Origin: Streptomyces sp. HNM0575
Lineage (GTDB): Bacteria > Actinomycetota > Actinomycetes > Streptomycetales > Streptomycetaceae
Direction of reading: 5' to 3'
NCBI RefSeq assembly: GCF_012726265.1
Contig: NZ_JAASAG010000018.1
Span: 1-64,000, forward strand
DNA length: 64,000 nucleotides
How positions within the stretch are numbered: position 1 is the first letter of the stretch; each line of letters opens with the position of its first letter. The notes beneath the pieces were generated by a model, which was given only the letters and a program-made list of their open reading frames with translations, had not been told where the DNA came from and ran no database searches. The position numbers and the translations under genes were made by a program. This document shows, in pieces, positions 19,201-33,544 of the stretch.

Positions 19201-20851
19201 GTCCGAGGAGAGGTTCGCCGACACCCGGCTCGTCGTGGCGACCACCCACGCCACCCACGCCACCACCGGCGACCCGGACCTCCTCCAGGCGCCGCTGTGG
19301 GGTCTGCTGCGCAGTGCCCAGTCCGAGAACCCGGACCGGCTCGTACTGGTCGACCTCGACGAGAGCGCCGACTCGCTGCGTATGGTTCCGCAGGCCGTGG
19401 CCACGGCCGTCGCCGCCGACGAGCCGCAACTGGCGCTCCACGCAGGCGAGTTGCTGGCCTGCCGGCTCGCCCGGGTGCCCGCGGCCGCCGAACCGGCCGA
19501 GGCACCGGCGCTCGACCCGGACGGGACGGTGCTGATCACCGGTGTCTCGGGACTGCTCGCCGGGCATGTCGCCCGGCACCTCGCGGCCTCCGGTTCGCGC
19601 CACTTCGCCTTGCTGAGCCGCCGTGGAGACGCCGCGCCGACCACGGCGCGGCTCGTCGCCGACCTCGCGCTGGAGGGCGCGACGGCGACGGTCGCGGCCT
19701 GCGACGCCGCCGACCCCGAAGCCCTGCGTGCGGCGGTCGACGCGATCCCGGAAGAGCACCCGCTCACCGCGGTCGTACACACCGCGGGCGTACTCGACGA
19801 CGGCGTGCTGGGCTCGCTCGACCCCGGCCGCGTCGACACGGTCTACCGGCCCAAGGTCGACGCCGCGTGGAACCTGCACGAGCTGACCCGGGACCTGCCG
19901 GTCGCCGTGTTCGCGCTGTTCTCCTCGGCGGCGAGCACGCTCGGCGGCGGCGGCCAGGGCAGCTACGCGGCGGCCAACATGTTCCTCGACACCCTCGCCG
20001 CGCACCGCCGAGGGCACGGCCTCGCCGCCACCTCGATGGCGTGGGGCATGTGGGAGGACAGCGGCGACCCGGACAACCCCGGGCTCGCCGGGCACCTCGG
20101 TACCACCGACCGCGGCCGCGCCGGCCGCGGCGGCCTGCTCCCGGTCTCGTTCGAGCAGGGCATGCGGCTTTTCGACACCGCGGTCGGCCTGCCGGACCCG
20201 GTGGTGCTCCCCATGCGGATGGACATCAGCGGGCTGCGCTCGGCGGGCGGCCCGATCCCCTCCCTGATGCGGGGCCTGGTCAAGGCACCGGTGCGCAGGG
20301 CCGCGGAGGCCGCGCCGCAGTCGGCCGCCGGGCTCACCGACCGGCTCGCCACACTGTCGCGCTCGGAGCGCGAGCGGTTCCTGCTCGACCTCGTCCGCGG
20401 CCAGGCCGCCGCCGTGCTCGGGTACGCCTCGGCGCACCTGGTGCCGGTGGACGAGGCGTTCCGTGACCTCGGCTTCGATTCGCTGACCGCCGTCGAGTTG
20501 CGTAACCGGCTCAAGGTCGCGACCGGGCTGACGCTGCCCGCGACGCTCGTGTTCGACCATCCCAGCCCGCGCGCTCTGTGCGCGTTCCTGCTTGGCGAAC
20601 TCGGCGACGGCGAGACCGAGGACGTCGCCCCGGCGCAGGCGGAGCTGGACCGGCTGGAGGCCGCGCTCGCCGCGGCCCCCGCGCAGGACGCGGGCGACGA
20701 GCGGGTGGCACGGCGACTCAAGAAGATCCTCGACTCCTGGACCCGGGCCCGGGCCTCGGACACCGCGGCGCCGGCCGCCGCGATCGGCACCGCTTCCGTC
20801 GACGACCTGCTCGCCTACATCGACAACGACCTCGGCCGAAGTCGCGCGTGA
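10235..20851 (+). CDS. Type I polyketide synthase, modules C and D (KS-AT-DH-KR(inactive)-ACP / KS-AT-DH-KR-ACP)
   Basis: A 3538-residue bimodular subunit. Module C: KS with Cys205; AT nucleophile Ser658 in GHSQGE, but the first active-site motif reads PGFGSQW (Phe573 where Gln is normal) and the specificity motif is VAGH (758-761), neither HAFH nor YASH. Its DH keeps HxxxGxxxxP and DSAFH. Its KR is degenerate: no TGxxGxxG and no catalytic Tyr/Asn in the region around 14400-14770. Its ACP reads LGFASI with Ser1634. A ketone is predicted. Module D: KS Cys1864; AT Ser2331 with YAAH (2431-2434), methylmalonyl-type; intact DH; KR with TGVSGLLA, LDD and a Tyr near 19961; ACP Ser3416. A trisubstituted double bond is predicted. 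C-terminal docking helix near the end. The gene starts 31 bp after module B with a weak ribosome site. Confidence 0.97.
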   Translation: MTNEPKLANEPKLLDYLKRVTAELHETQERLAELEDAQTEPIAVVGMSCRFPGGVGSPEELWRLVDEGADAVTGFPDDRGWDLDELTRESSVQEGAFLDGADHFDAGFFGISPREATAMDPQQRLLLETGWEALERAGLDPLTVRGTRTGVFVGSNNQDHVIVVAGAGSDVAGQGVTGATQSVLSGRVAYFLGTEGPAVTVDTACSSSLVSVHLAMDSLRRGESTLAMAGGVALMATPAMFVEAGRQGALASDGRCKAFSAEADGTGWGEGVGWLLLERLSDARRNGRTILAVVRGSAVNQDGASNGLTAPSGAAQQRVISDALADAGLGAADVDAVEAHGTGTALGDPIEAQALLATYGRAHSADRPLWLGSLKSNVGHTQAAAGVGGLIKMVMALRHGELPRTLHADRRTDEVDWSARSVELLTDARPWPETGAPRRAAVSSFGVSGTNAHIVLEQAAETETGAAAAESPVAEPDGPLPWLLSARSEPGLRGQARSLLDHAESHPELSAADIGLSLATTRSTFDNRAVVLGADRDELLRGLRALAEGESAANVVTGTAAYGDRVAFVFPGFGSQWPRMAAGLLESAPAFRAEFEACEAAFAPHVGYSLTDVVRGAPDAPEMAQVEVAQVLLFAVMVSLAALWRSYGVEPSAVIGHSQGEIVAACVTGAVSREDAARVVAARSKALQTLAGTGAMASVQMSEDELAPLIETWAGRIEVAAVNGPRAVVITGEQAAIDECAALLDERDVKVRKLPTDVAGHSFYVEGLRGELEQVLATLSPRATGTPLFSTVTGERVDTAALRPAHWFSNVRDTVRFDQATRAALGQGYRLLLEVSPHPVVSMGVEDIAEDVGVAAAVTGTLRRDQGGFAQFLRALAGAHVHGAPVDFTALFAGGRRVDLPTYAFQHERYRLQPAATGDIASIGLVPAGHPLVPAGVTLPASGGLLTGRLSRRSHPWLAEHEVLGKVVVPGSVHLELAFRAGDQVGCGTVEELTLQAPLILPEHGSVAIQVHVGAIQESGNREISIHSRPDGGVRAEDQEWTCHAVGSLGTAAGTTAGTTAAADAGTLAEWPPPGARPLPVEGLYERLGAAGFGYGEVFRGLRAAWRRGQDVFAEVTLSEQGEGSGYGLHPALLDSAFHALFAAQTEDDGRPMRMLFAWSGVRLLAAGATALRVRLTLTGDDSMSMLATDGQGEPVAVADGLVVREVTAAQLAAAAAAQSGSLFRPQWTATSPDAEPDDGEVCRFDLAEWPVPPAPVLVVDADACEPGPELNGPELTGPELTGRFAKLVDEFLADDRYVTSTLVVRTRSAVALDGEQPDLGLAALPGVVRAAASPRVRLTDHDGTAASRGVLGTVDGEPVTAVREGAVHVPRLARVAPPTEPVPPRWTGTVLVTGTGDERTPHLVDHFHVLGAEHVVLAGAFDECPGADVRACETRDRDALAALLAELPGPLGAVVCTDPADSQTPGHLDELVTSDAPFVLFASADGLFGGEDAPTTAFAAALAAHRRASGRNAVALPWGSWPAAGLSAAEAMELLDTALALDDPCLVPMRLRPAADGAVDPLLKDLVHRPARRTSGASAPSSGFGSRLSALPQAERLRAVVDLVRTEAAVVLGYAGPEAIPAGQKFRDLGFASITAVELRGRLAAATGLALPATLVFDHPSATALGEKLLELVLGTTRSAEPVRAAAPADEPVAVVGMSCRFPGGVGSPEDLWRLVADGTDAITGMPDDRGWDLEALYDPDPDAVGTSYVREGGFVDGAGTFDAGFFGISPREALAMDPQQRLLMETVWEAIERAGINPASLRGSDTGVFVGSNGQDHAIVLADADDALAGYRATGVSASVMSGRISYTLGVEGPAMTVDTACSSSLVSLHLAAQSLRGGECSLALAGGCSILSTPTQFVEFSKQGALAPDGRSKAYAAGGDGFAVSEGAGWVVLERLSDARRNGHRVLAVMKGSAVNQDGASNGLTAPNGPAQQRVIRQALGSAGLSAGEIDAVEGHGTGTALGDPIEVQALLATYGREHDREQPLWLGSLKSNLGHAQAAAGVAGVIKTVLALNHSVLPKTLHVTEPTHEVDWSGGAVEVLTEARPWPDTGRPRRAGVSAFGISGTNAHVILEQGQAQDRDQDRDRDQGRVQDQGQDRELAAGQPAAGPVPWVLSARSERALRAQAGRLAAHAGDRPDLSVQDIARSLTETRETFEHRAVVVGADRDELVRGLTALAAGEPAANVVRGTAAHGGRVAFVFPGQGSQWAGMALELYDSSAAFREEFTACCASLAPWIDFRPVDVLRGAEGAPGLDRVDVVQPMLWAVMVSLAALWRAHGVEPAAVLGHSQGEIAAAAATGALSRDDAAKVVALRSRALTRIAGTGGMMSVQLGRDEVTERIAPRGDRLSVAAVNGPRAVVLAGEVAALHELHAELVAEDVSARIIPVDYAAHSAQVDGISEELLDLLASVTSVETAVPFHSCVDGARRPTAGLDAEYWRRNLRDTVQFDRSVRGVLDDGVRMLVEASPHPVLSTAVEEIAADAGSEAAAWGTLHRGEGGPTRFLLALAQAHVNGAAVDWSPAFEGTGAALVELPTYAFQGERFWLTASGRPADAAAMGLTAAAHPLLSAEVDLPDSGSVAFTGRVSLAAQPWLADHVVSGMVILPGTAYMEMAFHAADRVGCESVEELTVQAPLLLSERSAHAVQVVVAAPLETGQRQLTVYARPEHDREELDEAEWTCHATGWLRATAPAGSGPAAPLSWPPEDASHVTADEVYGMLVARDYGYGPVFQGLRDVWVRGREVFAEVSLPTQARSDAEHFGLHPALFDAAFHALIAGQERDREQPLRLPFSWTGVRLFAAGSSVMRVRMDLTSEETVSLTAVDETGRPVVAVDSLLVREIGAVAMPSQPGGGHHRSLFRPEFAPLGVQAGKTGRWAVVGDSPLTKSLTADDSTVAYFSSWADLAAAAEVPDTLVLPVGAPDGTAGCPDVPAAVRRVTADVLALVQDWLSEERFADTRLVVATTHATHATTGDPDLLQAPLWGLLRSAQSENPDRLVLVDLDESADSLRMVPQAVATAVAADEPQLALHAGELLACRLARVPAAAEPAEAPALDPDGTVLITGVSGLLAGHVARHLAASGSRHFALLSRRGDAAPTTARLVADLALEGATATVAACDAADPEALRAAVDAIPEEHPLTAVVHTAGVLDDGVLGSLDPGRVDTVYRPKVDAAWNLHELTRDLPVAVFALFSSAASTLGGGGQGSYAAANMFLDTLAAHRRGHGLAATSMAWGMWEDSGDPDNPGLAGHLGTTDRGRAGRGGLLPVSFEQGMRLFDTAVGLPDPVVLPMRMDISGLRSAGGPIPSLMRGLVKAPVRRAAEAAPQSAAGLTDRLATLSRSERERFLLDLVRGQAAAVLGYASAHLVPVDEAFRDLGFDSLTAVELRNRLKVATGLTLPATLVFDHPSPRALCAFLLGELGDGETEDVAPAQAELDRLEAALAAAPAQDAGDERVARRLKKILDSWTRARASDTAAPAAAIGTASVDDLLAYIDNDLGRSRA
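14043..14085 (+). repeat. 15-bp tandem repeat in the DH-KR linker of module C
   Basis: Three imperfect copies of a 15-bp unit encode LNGPELTGPELTG in the linker between DH and the degenerate KR. The frame is kept. It is one of several short in-frame repeats in this assembly line, nearly all in interdomain linkers. Confidence 0.75.
16585..16665 (+). repeat. Low-complexity DQ/DR-rich linker, module D KS-AT junction
   Basis: Imperfect 6- to 12-bp repeats built on GGACCAGGACCG encode an Asp/Gln/Arg-rich linker (QDRDQDRDRDQGRVQ) just after the KS domain and before the AT. It is in frame and probably a flexible linker. Modules B and E carry different low-complexity insertions at the equivalent junction. 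Confidence 0.8.
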
Positions 20852-21366
20852 GTCCCGCCGCGGAGAAAGGAATCCCGATGACCGTGCCGAACCGCCCGGG
20901 CGGCCGGCTGAGCGGGGGTGAGCATTCCCTTGCCGGCAGCGTGGCCCCCGGCACCCCGGTCCGTCGGCGTACGGAGCGAACAGGGCGGTCCGGCGCGCCA
21001 CTTGCCCGGCCGGTGCCCGCGACCCGCTCGCCCGGGGCCGGAGCCCGTGGGGCGCGAACGTGCCGGGCGGCCCGCCCGCCTCGGGGCGCCCGCCCGCCTC
21101 GGGGCGGCACCGTCATCCGCGGCCGGGCGGTCCGCACGGGTACGAACCCGGCGCCGTACGCGGTGCGGCCCCCGCGGAGCGGAGCGCACTCCGCGGGCAG
21201 AGGTGACCGCAGTCGCCGGCCGTACGCCGGAACCGTGCCGGAGGTGCCGGAGACCGGGCGGACCTGTCCTCGAAGCAGCCCACGGCGTCCTCGAAGCAGC
21301 CCACGGCGGGCCGTCACCAGCAGCACCCGGTCCGTCCGGAACGCCGCACATCCCTAGGAACTCACC
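20852..21366 (+). other. 515-bp gap between PKS genes with an orphan start site
   Basis: Neighbouring PKS genes here are separated by 29-75 bp, so this gap is exceptional. It begins with a good ribosome site (GGAGAAAGG) and an ATG at 20878 that opens a 159-codon frame ending at 21357, ten bases before the next PKS start. The predicted peptide is Arg/Pro/Gly-rich, resembles no family I know, and the third-position G/C bias fades towards its end. Two short tandem duplications lie inside: CCGCCTCGGGGCGCCCG-type units near 21074-21106, and a 20-bp unit beginning GTCCTCGAAGCAGCCCACGG repeated near 21268-21307. More likely decayed or spacer DNA than a gene. Confidence 0.55.
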
Positions 21367-24300
21367 ATGACGAACGAAGACAAGCTGGTCGACTATCTCC
21401 GCTGGGTCACCACGGACCTGGCCGAGACCCGGGAGAAGCTCCGCGAGAGCGAGGAGCGGCAGCAGGAGCCGATCGCGATCGTGGGAATGTCGTGCCGCTT
21501 CCCCGGCGGGGTGAGCACGCCGGAGGAGCTGTGGGATCTCGTCGCCGAGGGGGGCGACGCCATCTCGCCGTTCCCCGCCGACCGCGGCTGGGATCCCGGC
21601 GTCTACGATCCGGAGCCCGGCACGCCCGGCAAGAGCTACGTCCGCGAGGGCGGATTCCTCGACGGCGCGGGCGACTTCGACATCGGGTTCTTCGGTATGG
21701 GCCCGCACGAGGCCGTCGCGACCGACCCGCAGCAGCGGCTGCTGCTGGAGACCGCGTGGGAGGCGCTGGAACGCGCGGGCCTCGCCCCGGCCTCGCTGCG
21801 CGGCAGCCGTACCGGGGTGTTCGTGGGGAACAACGGGCAGGACCACGTGATCGGCCTGTCCGGTGCGCCCGCCGAGTTCTCCCAGCACAGCGTCACCGGC
21901 GCGACCGCCAGCATCATGTCCGGCCGCGTCTCTTACACCTTCGGCTTCGAGGGTCCGGCCCTGACCGTGGACACGGCCTGCTCCTCCTCGCTGGTCGGGC
22001 TGCATCTGGCGGTCGGCGCGCTGCGCCGCCAGGAGTGCCCGATCGCCCTGGTCGGCGGCGTCACCGTGATGACGACGCCGACGCTCTTCGTCGGGTTCAG
22101 CCAGCAACGAGGGCTCTCCTCGAACGCGCGCTGCAAGTCGTTCTCCGCCGACGCCGACGGCACGTCGATGGCGGAGGGCGTCGGCTGGCTCGTGGTCGAG
22201 CGGCTGTCGGACGCCGTACGCCAGGGGCACCGGGTGCTCGCGGTGGTGCGCGGCACCGCCGTGAACCAGGACGGCGCGTCCAACGGCCTGACCGCGCCGA
22301 GCGGCCCGGCGCAGCAGCGGGTGATCCGGCAGGCGCTGGACAGCGCCGGGCTGGCCCCGGGCCAGGTCGACGCCGTCGAGGCGCACGGCACGGGCACTTC
22401 GCTGGGCGACCCGATCGAGGCGCAGGCGCTGATGGCCGTCTACGGGCGCGACCGTCCGGCGGGGCGGCCGCTGTGGCTCGGCTCGGTGAAGTCGAACATC
22501 GGCCACACACAGGCCGCGGCCGGTATCGCCGGGATCATCAAGACGGTGCAGGCGATCCGGAACGCCGAGCTGCCGACGACGCTGCACGTCGGCGAGCCGA
22601 CCGGCCAGGTGGACTGGGACGCGGGCGGGGTGTCACTGCTGACCGAGCCCGTCGAATGGCCCGGGACCGGACAACCGCGCCGCGCGGCCGTGTCGTCGTT
22701 CGGCGCCAGCGGCACCAACACCCACGTGATACTCGAGCAGGCCCCCGAGACGGCCGATGCCGAGGGAACAGCCGCCGAGGGAACCGACGCCGAGAAGGCA
22801 GACGCGGAAGAAGCGGTCGCGGAGGAAGCCGCCGCCGAAGAAGCGGTCGCGGAGGAAGTGGCCGCGGAGCCGCCGGAGATCGTGCCCTGGACCGTCTCCG
22901 CGAAGTCCGATGAGGCACTCGCCGCGCAGGCCGGCCGTCTGCTGTCCTACGTGGACGAGAACCCGGACGTCCCCGTGACGGATGTCGGCTTCTCGCTCGC
23001 CACCACCCGCTCCGCGTTCGACCGCCGCGCGGTGGTGCTCGGCCGCGACCGCGACGAGCTTCAGCGCGGGCTGCGCGCCCTCGCCGACGGGCAGGAGAGC
23101 CCGCTGGTGGCGACGGGCCGCAAGGGCGGCGGCCTCGCCGTGCTGTTCACCGGCCAGGGCGCGCAGCGGGCCGGTATGGGCCGCCGGCTCCACGAGCGGT
23201 TCCCGGTCTACGCGGCGGCATTCGACGAGGCGTGCGCGCTGCTCGGGTCGCAGGTGCGCGACGCGGTCCTCGACGAGTCGGGGGACTTGGAGCAGACCGG
23301 TCTGGCGCAGCCCGCCCTGTTCGCCTTCGAAGTCGCGCTCTACCGGCTGCTCGCGTCCTGGGGCGTGCGCCCCGACGTGGTCGGCGGGCATTCGGTCGGC
23401 GAGATCACGGCCGCCCACGTCGCCGGTGTGCTCTCGCTCGAAGACGCCTGCACGCTGGTGACCGCGCGGGCCGGGCTGATGCAGGCGCTGCCAGAGGGCG
23501 GCGCGATGGTGGCCATCGAAGCCGGTGCGGACGAGGTCGGTGCGCTCGTGGCGGAGACCGGCGGCGAAGTCGGCATCGCCGCGGTGAACGGGCCGGAGTC
23601 CGTGGTGCTTTCGGGCGCCGAGGCGGACGTCGTCGAACTCGCCGCGCGGTTCTCCGTGCGCGGTGTCCGCACACAGCGCCTCAGCGTCTCGCACGCGTTC
23701 CACTCGCCGCTGATGGAGCCGATGCTGGCGGACTTCCGCACGGCGATCGGGGGGCTCGCGTACAACCCGCCGCGGATTCCGCTGCTGTCGCTGGTGTCCG
23801 GAGAGGTCCTCGCGGACGTGCCCGGCGCCGACTACTGGACCGGTCACGTCCGCGAGACCGTGCGGTTCGCCGACGGCGTCGGCGCCCTCTCGGAGTCCGG
23901 CGTCTCGACGGTGCTGGAGGTCGGGCCGGACGCGGTGCTGACCGGGATGGGCGGCGGCGGTCTCGACTGGATACCCGCCTGCCGGGCGAAGCGTCCCGAG
24001 GTCCTGGCGGCGGTGCAGGCTGCCGCGGAGGTCTCCGTGCGCGGGGCGGAGGTCGACTGGGCAACGATGTTCGCCGGCTCCGGCGCCCGGGTCGTGGACC
24101 TGCCGACGTACGCCTTCCAGCACCAGCGCTACTGGCTGGAGACACCGCCGGACGCCGACCGTGCCGACGGCGGCTTCTGGCGCGAAATGGAGCGCATCGA
24201 CCCGGAGTTGCTCTCCACCGACGAGGCCGTGCGGGAGTCGCTGCGTACCGCGCTGCCCGTGCTCGCGGACTGGCGCAGGCGGCAGGAGACGGAGGCCGCG

Positions 24301-26205
24301 GCAGACCTGTGGTGCTACGAGGTCGACTGGCAGCCCCTGCCGGAGCCGCCGCCGGGCGTCCTGTCCGGTACCTGGCTCGTCGTCGCTCCCAGCGGTGCCG
24401 CGAAGGCGGAGTGGACCGCCGACGTCGTCGACGGCCTGACCGCCGCCGGCGCCAAGGCCGACCTGGTGGAGGTCGCCCCCGGGACCGGACGGGCCGAACT
24501 CGCGCGGCGAATGCACGGGGCCGACGCGACCGGGATCGTCTCCCTCCTCGCGCTCGACGGCGGCTCAGCGCTCGGCGACATGGTCGCGCTCGTACAGGCG
24601 CTGGGCGACGCCGGGGTCCCCGCCCCGCTGTGGTGCTTCACGCGGGAGGCGGTCCATGACGGCGTCGGCGATCCGGACCAGGCCGCGCTCTGGGGCTTCG
24701 GCCGGGTCGCCGCCCTGGAGCACCCCGAGCGCTGGGGCGGACTCGTCGACCTTCCCGCCGTCCTCGACGCCCGCGCCGGAGCCCGGGTCGCCGCCCTGCT
24801 GGGCGGCGGTCCGGAGGAGGACCAGGTCGCCGTGCGGGCGTCCGGGACCTTCGGCCGGCGACTGCGGCGCCTGGACACCCCGCCGGCGCCGCCCGGATCG
24901 AAGCAGTCCTATCCGGGCACCACGCTCATCACGGGCGGCACGGGCGCGCTCGGCTCCCACGTCGCCCGCCGTCTCGCTGCGGCCGGAGCCGAGCATTTGC
25001 TGCTGCTCAGCCGCGGGGGAGATGACGCCCCCGGAGCGGCGGAACTCGCCCGGGAGCTGCGCTCGTCGGGCACCGCGGTCACGATCGCCGCCGCCGACGT
25101 CGCCGACGAGGACCAGCTCGCCCGCGTCCTCGCGGACGTCCCGGCGGACCGTCCGCTGCGCTCGGTGTTCCACACCGCCGGCGTGGTCAGGACCGAGGAG
25201 CTGGAGGCGACCACGCCGCAGATCCTCACCGAAGTGCTCTCCGCGAAGGTCGACGGGGCACGGCACCTCGACGCGCTGGTGCCCGGCTCGGTGGAGCGCT
25301 TCGTACTGTTCTCGTCGATCTCCGGGATCTGGGGCAGCAGCGGGCACAGCGCCTACGCACCGGCCAACGCCTACCTCGACGCGCTCGCGGTGCGGCGCCG
25401 GGCCGGTGGCGCCGCCGCGACCGCCGTCGCCTGGGGCCCCTGGGCGGAGGGCGGCATGGGCGGCGGTGAGGACGCCCACCGCGAGGCCGTGCGCCGCGGC
25501 CTGCCGGTCATGGACACCTCCACGGCGCTCACCGCGCTGGACCGGGTACTGGCCGCCGGCCTGACCTGCGTGACCGTCGCGGACGTCGACTGGGCCCGCT
25601 TCGCGCCGCTGTTCACCGGCAACCGGCCGAGCCGCCTGTTCACCGGCCTGCCCGAGGCGGCAGCGGACGCCGCCGAACCGGCGGGCGGCAAGGGCTGGCG
25701 GGACCTGCTCGCGGCGCTGCCCGCCGAGGACCGGCCCGCCGAGCTGCTGGGGCTGGTCCGCGACGAGGTCGCCACGACCCTCGGCCACGCCGACGGGTCC
25801 GCGATCGACGTCGACCAGCCCTTCCGCGACCTCGGCTACGACTCGCTCGCGAGTATCGAGCTGCGCAACCGGCTCGCGTCCAGGACCGGCCTGACCCTGC
25901 CCGCCGGGCTGGTCTTCGACCACCCGGCACCGGCCAGGCTCGCCGCGTACCTGCTCGACGAACTGGGCCTGGACGCAGCCGATCCGTCCCGGGCGGTGCT
26001 CGACCACCTGGAGCGGCTGGAGTCCGCCCTGGCGGCCGCCTCCTCGACCGAAACCGTTCGCGGCGAGCTGACGCCGCGGCTCCGCGCCGTGCTCGCAAAG
26101 CTCGGCGACGACGGGGCCGAGGACACCGAAGCGGTGTCCGAGCAGCTGCGCTCCGCCTCCGTTGAAGACGTTTTCGCCTTCGTGGACCAGGAGTTCGGCC
26201 GATGA
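21367..26205 (+). CDS. Type I polyketide synthase, module E (KS-AT-KR-ACP)
   Basis: A 1612-residue single module. It has an N-terminal docking helix, KS with Cys205, AT with Ser676 (GHSVGE) and HAFH (776-779), giving malonyl-CoA. There is no DH or ER; the post-AT linker (FWREMERIDPELL) leads directly to the KR structural part. The KR has TGGTGALG, lacks LDD (reads GVVRTEEL) and has the Trp-containing GIWGSSG before the catalytic Tyr, so it is A-type and should give an L-configured hydroxyl, unlike the B-type KRs of A, B, D and F. ACP Ser1493 is in LGYDSLASIEL. A Glu/Ala-rich repeat linker lies between KS and AT. It is preceded by an unusually long 515-bp gap and followed by 75 bp. Confidence 0.96.
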   Translation: MTNEDKLVDYLRWVTTDLAETREKLRESEERQQEPIAIVGMSCRFPGGVSTPEELWDLVAEGGDAISPFPADRGWDPGVYDPEPGTPGKSYVREGGFLDGAGDFDIGFFGMGPHEAVATDPQQRLLLETAWEALERAGLAPASLRGSRTGVFVGNNGQDHVIGLSGAPAEFSQHSVTGATASIMSGRVSYTFGFEGPALTVDTACSSSLVGLHLAVGALRRQECPIALVGGVTVMTTPTLFVGFSQQRGLSSNARCKSFSADADGTSMAEGVGWLVVERLSDAVRQGHRVLAVVRGTAVNQDGASNGLTAPSGPAQQRVIRQALDSAGLAPGQVDAVEAHGTGTSLGDPIEAQALMAVYGRDRPAGRPLWLGSVKSNIGHTQAAAGIAGIIKTVQAIRNAELPTTLHVGEPTGQVDWDAGGVSLLTEPVEWPGTGQPRRAAVSSFGASGTNTHVILEQAPETADAEGTAAEGTDAEKADAEEAVAEEAAAEEAVAEEVAAEPPEIVPWTVSAKSDEALAAQAGRLLSYVDENPDVPVTDVGFSLATTRSAFDRRAVVLGRDRDELQRGLRALADGQESPLVATGRKGGGLAVLFTGQGAQRAGMGRRLHERFPVYAAAFDEACALLGSQVRDAVLDESGDLEQTGLAQPALFAFEVALYRLLASWGVRPDVVGGHSVGEITAAHVAGVLSLEDACTLVTARAGLMQALPEGGAMVAIEAGADEVGALVAETGGEVGIAAVNGPESVVLSGAEADVVELAARFSVRGVRTQRLSVSHAFHSPLMEPMLADFRTAIGGLAYNPPRIPLLSLVSGEVLADVPGADYWTGHVRETVRFADGVGALSESGVSTVLEVGPDAVLTGMGGGGLDWIPACRAKRPEVLAAVQAAAEVSVRGAEVDWATMFAGSGARVVDLPTYAFQHQRYWLETPPDADRADGGFWREMERIDPELLSTDEAVRESLRTALPVLADWRRRQETEAAADLWCYEVDWQPLPEPPPGVLSGTWLVVAPSGAAKAEWTADVVDGLTAAGAKADLVEVAPGTGRAELARRMHGADATGIVSLLALDGGSALGDMVALVQALGDAGVPAPLWCFTREAVHDGVGDPDQAALWGFGRVAALEHPERWGGLVDLPAVLDARAGARVAALLGGGPEEDQVAVRASGTFGRRLRRLDTPPAPPGSKQSYPGTTLITGGTGALGSHVARRLAAAGAEHLLLLSRGGDDAPGAAELARELRSSGTAVTIAAADVADEDQLARVLADVPADRPLRSVFHTAGVVRTEELEATTPQILTEVLSAKVDGARHLDALVPGSVERFVLFSSISGIWGSSGHSAYAPANAYLDALAVRRRAGGAAATAVAWGPWAEGGMGGGEDAHREAVRRGLPVMDTSTALTALDRVLAAGLTCVTVADVDWARFAPLFTGNRPSRLFTGLPEAAADAAEPAGGKGWRDLLAALPAEDRPAELLGLVRDEVATTLGHADGSAIDVDQPFRDLGYDSLASIELRNRLASRTGLTLPAGLVFDHPAPARLAAYLLDELGLDAADPSRAVLDHLERLESALAAASSTETVRGELTPRLRAVLAKLGDDGAEDTEAVSEQLRSASVEDVFAFVDQEFGR
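22753..22866 (+). repeat. Glu/Ala-rich repetitive linker, module E KS-AT junction
   Basis: Imperfect 12- to 15-bp repeats such as GCGGTCGCGGAGGAA, present twice, encode an acidic Ala/Glu tract (EEAVAEEAAAEEAVAEE) between the KS and the KS-AT linker domain. It is in frame and probably forms a helical spacer. Not found in the other modules of this window, which have short linkers or a DQ-rich one. Confidence 0.8.
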
Positions 26206-26280
26206 CCCAACCCGACCTGCACCTGCGGTGGCTGCGGTCATCGTGTCCGGTACGCGCCCTTCGAATGGCGGTGGAAGACC

Positions 26281-33477
<7,197 letters not shown>

Positions 33478-33544
33478 GCGCCCGCCGCGGACGGTCCGCG
33501 GCACACCCCGAGACCCTGAAGGCCCCGAGAAAGAGAAGACCCCG

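Noticed and set aside
15026..21001. 1991-codon open frame on the minus strand across modules C and D
   Set aside because: Same kind of antisense shadow; no recognisable domain and no ribosome site.
20878..21357. 159-codon ORF with a good ribosome site
   Set aside because: Not called as a gene: Arg/Pro-rich, no family, codon bias decays; reported instead as an odd spacer.
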